A DNA stretch of 9,748 bases from positions 1-9,748 of the forward strand of contig DDSL01000099.1 in the NCBI GenBank assembly GCA_002343825.1, given 5' to 3'. Below, in pieces: positions 4,545-9,748 of this stretch. The notes below the pieces were generated by a model. It was given only the letters and a program-made list of their open reading frames with translations, had not been told where the DNA came from and did no database searches. Within the stretch, counting starts at the first letter, position 1; every line of letters starts with the position of its first letter. Source of the stretch: Chthonomonas sp. UBA2391 (lineage in GTDB: Bacteria; Armatimonadota; Fimbriimonadia; Fimbriimonadales; Fimbriimonadaceae). The translations under genes were made by a program, and so were the position numbers.

Positions 4545-6485
4545 CTAGGGCGATCCTTGTAAGCCAAAGTTGCGGCTCAGGATGATGTAATCGAAAGAGG
4601 TGATCTCCTCGTCTCCATCGAAGTCGGCCGTGGCGTCAAATTTCTGGTCCCCAAGCCTCGTGCCGAAGGCATTCGACAGGGCCAGATAGTCGAAGAAGGT
4701 CACTTCGTTATCCCGGTCGGCGTCCCCACCCAAAAGTTTGATGTTCAGGAACGTTCCTGAGTTGTTGACCGACATCAGTGGCGTTTCGTTTGCCAAGAAG
4801 CCGGGAACCTCGAACCGGATTCGGTACTGACCACTTGGAACGGGTGGCACGATTGAGAAGGTGCCCAAGTTCAAGAAGGTTCCGGAGTTGTTGACGGAGA
4901 ACAGGTTCGTCACGCTGCCCCCGGTGGGTGAGAGGAACGTAACCCGGATCGGCAAGAGGGAGATGTCGCCAAAGAAGGCGCCGGGCTCCTCGAACAAAAT
5001 CTCGCCTCGAAGACTTGGCGTGTTGTTATCTTCCCGGGCCATCGTGCCGAACTGGCTTGCGTCTACCTCCGAGAATGGTGTATTCGGAAAACCGAGTTGT
5101 CCCTGGACATTGCTCCCCCATCCGTCGAGCTTGAAGTCCTGGGTGAGAACGACGGCGTGGTTGGTCCCGGCATCGATTTGGCGTGGGAATGCGGGGACAT
5201 CAGGTAGGTTCAAGCCGAACCTAGAGGCACCCCAACTGATCACTTGCCCATTCGAACGAACCGCGATGGCATAGTCGGGGCCGGCCGCGATGTCGATGAA
5301 GGTACCGGTCGGGAGAGTGCCGACCGTCGAACCGGAGGGGGGAGTCCCCCAAAAGACGATCGCTCCGTCGTTGCGCAGGGCAATTGCCCAGGAATCGCCA
5401 CATTTCACCTTGCGAAAGCGCCCCTGGGGGGTTCGAAGGATCCCGGTTCGGGAGTCTCCCCACGATGCCAGACTGCCATCCAGTCGAATACCCACCCCGA
5501 TCTTGCTACCTGCTGCCACTTCAACAAAAGATCCTGAGGGGACAAAGAGCTGTCGGGAATCGTTGGCTCCCCAGGCTTGCAAGGTGCCGTCGAGCTTGAT
5601 CAGGACGCCGAAGGTGTCGCCAACGGCCACTTTTGCGACCGGAACGGTCGGCGCGGGTGAGAGTGGGGAAGCCGGATTCCCAATGAGTTGAAGGGTGCCG
5701 TTGTTACGTACTGCGACCCCCCATGTCTTGCCGTACTCGATACTCCTAAAGTCTCCCGCAGGAATTCCACCACTCGGATTTGGACCGTAGTTGACGATCG
5801 GCGTGGGAGGCAACTCCCAGAGCACGCGGATGATCGGGGCGGCGACATTGCCGCTTGCGTTCAAGCTCAAGAAGTTGGGGTGCCAGATTCCTCCGTACTG
5901 ACCATTGCGGGGGAAGACGTCGATTGGCACGTAGGGATCGGGTCCAGAGAGGGCTCCACTCGCCAAGTCGATCAGAAGGTTTTGCCCCTTATACGTGTAG
6001 GGGTTGGTCAACCAGAGGACGGGTCCAAATTCACCGTATCCACCTGAGGGAAAGTAGGTCTCTCCTTCAATTGCGAACGGGTTGGTGGGAACGACAGTGG
6101 CGATATCCCAGCCAAAGTTCTTGGAAAAGATCGAGTCTCGGTTGATGGCCGTGAAGGGGGTCTGGCTCATCTGCACTTGGAGGCTCGCCAAGGTGGAACC
6201 CTTGGTCGGATAGGCGACCGATTCCACCAGCGATCCCGGTTGGGGTTGACCTGCTCGGAACTGGATTCCTCGGATGGTGGCTCCGGCTGGGATCTTGGAC
6301 AGCAAGTCGCCTCGAATGATCCACTGATAGCGTGAGCCAGCTGCCCGCCAAAAGAGATTGGTGGCGGACAATCCGGAAGGCTGTTCGTTGAAAGACTCAG
6401 GAACGACCTGGTGAGCCGGGTCGGCAAGGCTGTAGGTGGAAGCCGTGGCCACCAAAATGAGTGCTAAGAACCGTTGGTGTTTCAT
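4545..6485 (-). CDS. Secreted RCC1-repeat protein with C-terminal dockerin-like calcium-binding pair
   Basis: Predicted exported protein of 646 residues; specific function unknown. A signal peptide (MKHQRFLALILVATASTYSLA, likely cut after A21) comes first. Residues about 22-230 form a beta-rich domain I do not recognise by name. Six RCC1-like blades of about 36-40 residues follow (about 247-475), each with a core of the type VGIRLDGSLASWG; they probably build a beta-propeller. Then a beta-sandwich-like segment (about 495-586) contains an exact decapeptide SVNNSGTFLN twice (530-539 and 572-581). The C-terminus has two dockerin-type loops: D588, D590, D592, D599 and D621, D623, D625, D632. No cohesin or glycoside hydrolase domain is seen in the window, so a cellulosome role is not supported. 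A GGGGAG ribosome binding site lies 9 bases before the start. Surface binding or a structural role is a guess. Confidence 0.85.
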   Translation of the reverse strand: MKHQRFLALILVATASTYSLADPAHQVVPESFNEQPSGLSATNLFWRAAGSRYQWIIRGDLLSKIPAGATIRGIQFRAGQPQPGSLVESVAYPTKGSTLASLQVQMSQTPFTAINRDSIFSKNFGWDIATVVPTNPFAIEGETYFPSGGYGEFGPVLWLTNPYTYKGQNLLIDLASGALSGPDPYVPIDVFPRNGQYGGIWHPNFLSLNASGNVAAPIIRVLWELPPTPIVNYGPNPSGGIPAGDFRSIEYGKTWGVAVRNNGTLQLIGNPASPLSPAPTVPVAKVAVGDTFGVLIKLDGTLQAWGANDSRQLFVPSGSFVEVAAGSKIGVGIRLDGSLASWGDSRTGILRTPQGRFRKVKCGDSWAIALRNDGAIVFWGTPPSGSTVGTLPTGTFIDIAAGPDYAIAVRSNGQVISWGASRFGLNLPDVPAFPRQIDAGTNHAVVLTQDFKLDGWGSNVQGQLGFPNTPFSEVDASQFGTMAREDNNTPSLRGEILFEEPGAFFGDISLLPIRVTFLSPTGGSVTNLFSVNNSGTFLNLGTFSIVPPVPSGQYRIRFEVPGFLANETPLMSVNNSGTFLNIKLLGGDADRDNEVTFFDYLALSNAFGTRLGDQKFDATADFDGDEEITSFDYIILSRNFGLQGSP

Positions 6486-6487
6486 AT

Positions 6488-6514
6488 CTCCTCGCTCCCC
6501 GTTCCTCTATCGTA
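6488..6514 (-). promoter_or_regulatory. -10 candidate and ribosome binding site of the RCC1/dockerin gene
   Basis: On the minus strand TACGAT (6509-6514) is a -10 candidate 23 bases before the ATG. GGGGAG (6495-6500) lies 9 bases before it, and a second AGGAG (6488-6492) only 2 bases before. No good -35 is found at 16-18 bp. The gene thus probably has its own promoter and a leadered mRNA. Confidence 0.4.
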
Positions 6515-6558
6515 CACCTAAGATTCAGCATTCGAGCCTAGCGTTCGATCACTGGGAC

Positions 6559-6581
6559 CCTATTGGGACTAAAGAAATAGG
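6559..6581. repeat. Inverted repeat just downstream of purE
   Basis: CCTATT (6559-6564) and AATAGG (6576-6581) are exact complements around 11 bases, starting 2 bases beyond the purE stop codon. This is where a terminator for purE would lie, but the stem is AU-rich and no T-run follows on the minus strand. Weak support. Confidence 0.25.
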
Positions 6582-6582
6582 T

Positions 6583-7086
6583 CTAATTACGGGGGCTCTG
6601 GTAGGCGTGAGCCTGTCCGTCGCTGAGGATCTTTTGTTCAAGTTCGGCCTGATGCATTGCCACTCTTTCGAGAAGTTGTGGGTCGCTGGCGGCAAGAATC
6701 CGGACTGCGAGGAGCCCCGCGTTGTGGGCATTTCCGATCGCTACCGTCGCGACCGGGATCCCGGCCGGCATCTGCACGATGCTGAGAAGCGAGTCCCAGC
6801 CCTTGAGGGTTTTGCTCTCGACCGGAACGCCGATCACCGGGAGCGGGGTCAGGCTGGCGACCATCCCCGGGAGGTGAGCCGCGCCTCCGGCTCCGGCAAT
6901 GAGAACTCTGAGTCCCCGGGTGGCCGCACTCTGGGCGTAGTCCACCATTTTCATGGGTGTCCGGTGAGCCGAGACGATATCCAATTCGAACGGAATTTGG
7001 AACTCGGCCAAGACCTTGGCCGCCTCTTCCATTGTTGGAAGGTCGCTTTTGCTCCCCATGATGATGCCGACTAAGGGTTCCGCCAT
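6583..7086 (-). CDS. purE: N5-carboxyaminoimidazole ribonucleotide mutase, class I PurE
   Basis: Purine biosynthesis enzyme that moves the carboxylate of N5-CAIR to give CAIR. The 167 residues are the usual length. Motifs are IIMGSKSDLPTM (8-19), SAHRTP with His41 (39-44), the glycine-rich IAGAGGAAHLPGMVA (63-77), GVPV (86-89) and SLLSIVQMPAGIPVATVAIG (99-118). The presence of SAHRTP and of SLLSIVQMP fits bacterial class I rather than the AIR carboxylase of class II. purK, the usual ATP-dependent partner, is not adjacent. The ATG at 7086 has no Shine-Dalgarno; a GATACT hexamer lies 10 bases upstream. pdxT is 84 bases upstream on the same strand, so cotranscription is possible. Confidence 0.96.
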   Translation of the reverse strand: MAEPLVGIIMGSKSDLPTMEEAAKVLAEFQIPFELDIVSAHRTPMKMVDYAQSAATRGLRVLIAGAGGAAHLPGMVASLTPLPVIGVPVESKTLKGWDSLLSIVQMPAGIPVATVAIGNAHNAGLLAVRILAASDPQLLERVAMHQAELEQKILSDGQAHAYQSPRN

Positions 7087-7096
7087 GCTGAGTTCC

Positions 7097-7102
7097 AGTA
7101 TC
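7097..7102 (-). promoter_or_regulatory. Possible -10 element GATACT of purE
   Basis: GATACT on the minus strand ends 10 bases before the purE ATG, keeping the key A at position 2 and T at position 6 of the -10 hexamer but lacking the first T. No Shine-Dalgarno lies between. It is weaker than the similar elements at mqnE, prfA, pdxT and the arginase gene. Confidence 0.3.
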
Positions 7103-7145
7103 GCCGAGGGGCGGCGTTGCCTGCTAGGGTGCGGCCCTGCGGACT

Positions 7146-7164
7146 AGAGGGCGCCGAGAGGGCG
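7146..7164. repeat. Short direct repeat in the pdxT-purE gap
   Basis: AGAGGGCG occurs at 7146-7153 and again at 7157-7164, an 11-bp period with CCG between. It lies immediately after the pdxT stop on the minus strand. No function is evident. Confidence 0.25.
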
Positions 7165-7170
7165 GACGCA

Positions 7171-7740
7171 TCACAGGGTGAGGAACCACTCGTGGAGTCG
7201 CCGGTCGTCTGTTAGCTCGGGGTGAAAGCTCGTTCCGAGTATCGCGCCTTGGCGAACGGCGACGACCTTGCCATCGATCTCCGAAAGAACCTCGACTCCC
7301 GGCCCGACCTCGGTGATGATCGGAGCCCGGATAAAGACTCCCATCACGGGTTCGTCGAGTCCCTTGACCGGGACCTCAGACTCGAAGCTGTGGACTTGTG
7401 CTCCAAAGGCATTGCGCCGGACGACGACATCCAAAACCCCCAGGGTCCATTGGGTCCGCCCTTCAACAGCCCGAGCCAGCAGGATCATGCCCATACACGT
7501 GCCCCAGGTCGGCATTCCGGCGAGGATCCTCTGGCGGAGGGCTTCGCCCAGTCCGTAGCGCTGCATCAGCAGACCCACCGTCGTGCTTTCTCCTCCCGGG
7601 AGGATGATCCGCGTGCAGCCCTCCAAGTCCTCGGGAGTCCTCACCTCGCGACACGTTGGGGTCGATTCTAAGTCCGCAAGTGCCTTCAGGTGCTTCTCAA
7701 AATCACCTTGCACTGCGACGACTCCCACCACTTCCGGCAT
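7171..7740 (-). CDS. pdxT: Pyridoxal 5'-phosphate synthase glutaminase subunit PdxT
   Basis: Class I glutaminase that hydrolyses glutamine and channels ammonia to PdxS for vitamin B6 (PLP) synthesis. The 189 residues match the family. It opens with VVGVVAVQGDFEKHLKAL, has LPGGESTTVGLLM (48-60), the nucleophile Cys82 in PTWGTCMGMILLA, and the His173-Glu175 pair in TSFHPELTDD. The elbow is GTCMG where GTCAG is usual, a conservative change. pdxS, normally adjacent, is not within the window on either side, so it must lie elsewhere if PLP is made this way. The start is 33 bases from the divergent arginase start. The ATG lacks a Shine-Dalgarno; TACACT lies 6 bases upstream, which predicts a leaderless mRNA. 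Confidence 0.95.
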   Translation of the reverse strand: MPEVVGVVAVQGDFEKHLKALADLESTPTCREVRTPEDLEGCTRIILPGGESTTVGLLMQRYGLGEALRQRILAGMPTWGTCMGMILLARAVEGRTQWTLGVLDVVVRRNAFGAQVHSFESEVPVKGLDEPVMGVFIRAPIITEVGPGVEVLSEIDGKVVAVRQGAILGTSFHPELTDDRRLHEWFLTL

Positions 7741-7746
7741 GGCAGG

Positions 7747-7775
7747 AGTGTACCGAGTAGACTTCTCGGAGTCAT
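7747..7775 (-). promoter_or_regulatory. Candidate pdxT promoter (-35 ATGACT, -10 TACACT)
   Basis: On the minus strand ATGACT (7770-7775) and TACACT (7747-7752) are separated by 17 bp, and the -10 ends 6 bases before the pdxT ATG, so the A of ATG would be about +1. The -35 has four of six consensus bases and overlaps the first codon of the divergent arginase gene. Best-formed promoter in the window. Confidence 0.5.
7758..7763 (+). promoter_or_regulatory. -10-like element TAGACT of the arginase-kdsD pair
   Basis: TAGACT ends 10 bases before the arginase ATG. A GGAG (7768-7771) lies only 2 bases before the ATG, too close for a normal ribosome binding site. The hexamer overlaps the spacer of the divergent pdxT promoter, so the two polymerases should compete. 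No -35 is evident. Confidence 0.4.
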
Positions 7776-8730
7776 GAACACCCGGGTCGACGTCATCGGA
7801 TACCCGTTCGACCTAGGCGGGCCTCTGCGGGGTAGCGCCCTGGGTCCCCAGGCTCTGCGCTATGCGGGTTTGGTTCGCGAACTTCAGAGCCTCGGGGTCC
7901 AGGTACAAGACCTCGGGGACTTGCCCTTGGATAGCCTCCCTACGCTGGATTCGACCCGCGGTAGCTTTGATCGCCTGTTCGAAGAGGTCGTCCATGCAGG
8001 AGAGGTCCTTCACCAAGCGGTTCGGTCGAGTCTTGACTCGGGGGCCGTTCCCTTGGTCCTCGGCGGAGACCATAGTCTCAGCACAGCCAGCGTCGGAGCG
8101 GCCCTGGCCGTCCACGGCAGCGAACTCGGCCTCCTATGGATTGATGCCCATGCCGACATGAACACCCCGTCCTCCACGCCATCGCAGAACATGCACGGTA
8201 TGTCGATCGGGGCGATGGCGCACCTGCCTTGCAACGACGTTACCCGACAGGAACGGTGGGATCGGTGGCTTCAAGTAGCCCCGGTTCCCATGGATCTGCA
8301 GCGCGTCGGCTGGATTGGTCTTCGGGATGTCGATCCGGGTGAGGCCGCCAATATGGCTTCCGTCTCTCGTACCGCAATCTTCGATATGCAACGAGTCGAT
8401 ATCCTCGGCATCCCGCAGGTGGCCTGCGATGTGGTTGGCTGGCTTAATCAAGCTGGCATCAAGAAGCTTTGGATCAGCTTTGATGTCGACGTGCTCGATC
8501 CCGTACTCGCCCCTGGGACTGGTACGACCGTTTTTGGGGGTCTCACTTTTCGAGAGGCGCATTTGCTGGCCGAGCTTTTGCACGAAGGGATCGCCTCGGC
8601 CGAGATCGAGCTGGTGGGCCTGGACTTAGTGGAGGTCAATCCGCTGCTGGACCTGAAGAACGAGACTGCCAAGATGGGGGTGGGCTGGCTCAGCTCACTC
8701 TTTGGCAAGACGATTTTCCCACGACGATGA
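7774..8730 (+). CDS. rocF: Arginase (ureohydrolase family)
   Basis: Manganese enzyme hydrolysing arginine to ornithine and urea. The 318 residues start at ATG 7774. An upstream ATG at 7690 would add 28 residues unlike any arginase and overlap pdxT. The N-terminal VIGYPFDLGGPLRGSALGP is arginase-like. Metal ligands are all present: His100 in LGGDHSLS, Asp124, His126 and Asp128 in WIDAHADMN, and Asp237 and Asp239 in SFDVDVLDP. The block NTPSSTPSQNMHGMSIG (130-146) and the C-terminal LVEVNPLLDLKNETAKM (285-301, Glu287), then SLFGK, distinguish arginase from agmatinase (SpeB). Its stop overlaps the kdsD start by 4 bases (ATGA), implying translational coupling. It has no arginine transport or ornithine genes beside it. 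Arginase is very likely; agmatinase or formimidoglutamase are less likely. Confidence 0.92.
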   Translation: MNTRVDVIGYPFDLGGPLRGSALGPQALRYAGLVRELQSLGVQVQDLGDLPLDSLPTLDSTRGSFDRLFEEVVHAGEVLHQAVRSSLDSGAVPLVLGGDHSLSTASVGAALAVHGSELGLLWIDAHADMNTPSSTPSQNMHGMSIGAMAHLPCNDVTRQERWDRWLQVAPVPMDLQRVGWIGLRDVDPGEAANMASVSRTAIFDMQRVDILGIPQVACDVVGWLNQAGIKKLWISFDVDVLDPVLAPGTGTTVFGGLTFREAHLLAELLHEGIASAEIELVGLDLVEVNPLLDLKNETAKMGVGWLSSLFGKTIFPRR

Positions 8731-9698
8731 CCAAAGGACATGCACCCGTTGGGCGTGAGGTTCTCCAATCCGAGGGCCAAGCGATTCTTGATCTTGCGGC
8801 CGCGCTGGGGGATAGGTTTGATCAGGCTTGTGAGTGGATTCTGAAATCCGAGGGCCGCGTGCTCTGTTGTGGGGTCGGAAAGTCGGGGCACATCGCCCGC
8901 AAGACCTCGGGCACCCTCAGCTCGACCGGGACCCCTAGCGCCTTTCTTCATGCCGCCGAGGCGGTGCATGGTGATCTCGGGATGGTCACCCACAAAGACA
9001 TCGTGTTGCTTTATAGCCATAGCGGCGAAACGGACGAGATCGTCAAGCTCTTCCCGGCGATTCATTCGATCGGGGCGCGCACGATCTTGATCTCGGGTCG
9101 CGAACCGAGCAGTGCTTCGCGTCAAGCCCACCTGACGTTGCTCACGGAAGTGACTGAGGAAGCATGCCCCAACAATCTGGCCCCGACCACCAGCACCACG
9201 GCGATGCTTGCGCTCAGTGATGCGCTTGCCGTAGCGGTGATGTCCGCCCGGGGCTTTGGGCGGGAAGATTTCGCTCGGTTCCACCCGGCGGGAGCATTGG
9301 GTCGACGGCTCTTGCTCACCGTCGCCGACGTCATGCGCCAGGGCGAAGATCTGCCCATCGTCGGGCTGGAGGCCAGTCTCATCGAGGTGCTCCAGACGAT
9401 CACCCAGGTCGGGGCAGGAGCGGCCTGCGTGGTTGAGGAGGGCCGGTTAATGGGGTTCATCAGCGACGGCGATCTACGACGACACTTTCTGGTGGGGACG
9501 GCCTCTGACTCGGTCCGGGCGCGGGACCTGATGAAGGTCGAGGTCACGACGATCCCGGGAGACCTTTTGGCCGTCGAGGCTCTGGAGATCTTCCAGAATC
9601 ACCCGATCCGGTTCGGTGAGATGCCGGTGGTGGATTCGGACGGTCGGCTCCTCGGTCTGCTAATGCTAAAGGACCTTCTACGGAGCGGGATCCTTTAG
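8727..9698 (+). CDS. kdsD: Arabinose-5-phosphate isomerase, SIS plus two CBS domains
   Basis: Interconverts ribulose 5-phosphate and arabinose 5-phosphate, the first step toward Kdo for lipopolysaccharide. The 323 residues match KdsD/KpsF/GutQ length. The SIS domain (about 30-190) has CGVGKSGHIARK (48-59), SSTGTP, HGDLGMV (81-87), YSHSGETDEI (96-105), EEACPNNLAPTTSTTAM (144-160) and DFARFHPAGALGRRL (181-195). Lys52, Glu104, Glu145 and His186 line up with the E. coli KdsD active residues Lys59, Glu111, Glu152 and His193, a constant offset of 7. Two CBS domains follow (about 200-257 and 268-323). The ATG overlaps the arginase TGA and has no Shine-Dalgarno, so it is probably translated by coupling. 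No kdsC, kdsA or kdsB is in view. Confidence 0.94.
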   Translation: MTKGHAPVGREVLQSEGQAILDLAAALGDRFDQACEWILKSEGRVLCCGVGKSGHIARKTSGTLSSTGTPSAFLHAAEAVHGDLGMVTHKDIVLLYSHSGETDEIVKLFPAIHSIGARTILISGREPSSASRQAHLTLLTEVTEEACPNNLAPTTSTTAMLALSDALAVAVMSARGFGREDFARFHPAGALGRRLLLTVADVMRQGEDLPIVGLEASLIEVLQTITQVGAGAACVVEEGRLMGFISDGDLRRHFLVGTASDSVRARDLMKVEVTTIPGDLLAVEALEIFQNHPIRFGEMPVVDSDGRLLGLLMLKDLLRSGIL

Positions 9699-9748
9699 GG
9701 GGTTTGGGCCGGTCGGGGCGGGACCCAGGGCGACGCGGAGCGGCGGGG

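Noticed and set aside
6436..7074. Plus-strand open frame of 212 codons over purE
   Set aside because: Antisense to purE, which has all class I motifs; the plus product is of low complexity and unrecognised.
7690..7773. Upstream start for arginase adding 28 residues
   Set aside because: The extension runs antisense through the start of pdxT, is not arginase-like, and would leave pdxT without a promoter region. The ATG at 7774 gives the family's normal N-terminus.
7774..8730. Agmatinase (speB) as identity of the ureohydrolase
   Set aside because: The NTP...NMHGM block and the C-terminal EVNPLLD-K-N-T pattern with SLFGK are characteristic of arginase.
1..9748. A hidden defence, mobile or biosynthetic system
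   Set aside because: All long frames are explained by housekeeping or one secreted protein. There are no transposase, integrase, toxin-antitoxin pair, CRISPR repeats, tRNA or attachment-like repeats that I can see.
9699..9748. Possible terminator or gene start after kdsD
   Set aside because: GC-rich stretch with only a 4-bp GGGT/ACCC match and no T-run; too little sequence before the window ends.

Overview
The window reads as an ordinary, gene-dense chromosomal segment from a moderately GC-rich, Gram-negative-type bacterium. It carries a futalosine-pathway menaquinone gene (mqnE), an arabinose-5-phosphate isomerase (kdsD, the entry to Kdo for lipopolysaccharide), and a secreted RCC1-repeat protein ending in a dockerin-like calcium-binding pair. 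The wording of that C-terminal pair (GDADRDNEV...FDY and DFDGDEEITSFDYIIL) reminds me of Armatimonadota, especially Fimbriimonadia. That placement is an inference from memory of the protein style, not a measured result.

Layout. Positions 1-980 (-) hold the N-terminal 326 residues of aminofutalosine synthase, cut by the window edge. Positions 1137-2935 (+) hold rpsF, ssb and a bifunctional phosphoglucose/phosphomannose isomerase, closely spaced like an operon; the usual rpsR and rplI partners are not next to ssb. A strong hairpin (2934-2962) separates this from mscL (2971-3390, -). prfA (RF1, 3471-4541, +) is divergent from mscL and converges with the large secreted RCC1/dockerin protein (4545-6485, -), with only 3 bases between the stop codons. 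purE (6583-7086, -) and pdxT (7171-7740, -) follow. A 33-bp divergent gap separates pdxT from arginase (7774-8730, +), whose stop overlaps the start of kdsD (8727-9698, +). The last 50 bases hold nothing I recognise.

Most genes are housekeeping: menaquinone, purine and vitamin B6 biosynthesis, translation (S6, RF1), DNA maintenance (SSB), sugar-phosphate interconversion (two SIS-fold isomerases), arginine breakdown and osmotic protection. I found no mobile element, CRISPR array, tRNA or rRNA, and no defence or biosynthetic cluster.

The most interesting signals are regulatory. Five genes (mqnE, prfA, purE, pdxT, arginase) lack a well-placed Shine-Dalgarno sequence but carry a -10-like hexamer 6-11 bases before the start codon, as expected for leaderless or nearly leaderless mRNAs. 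Three others (rpsF, mscL and the RCC1 gene) have a purine-rich ribosome binding site and a longer leader. Other points worth a look are an inverted repeat on the mqnE promoter, a Shine-Dalgarno sequence in the loop of a perfect 7-bp hairpin before mscL, a structured rpsF leader, and an SSB whose C-terminal tip does not end in phenylalanine.
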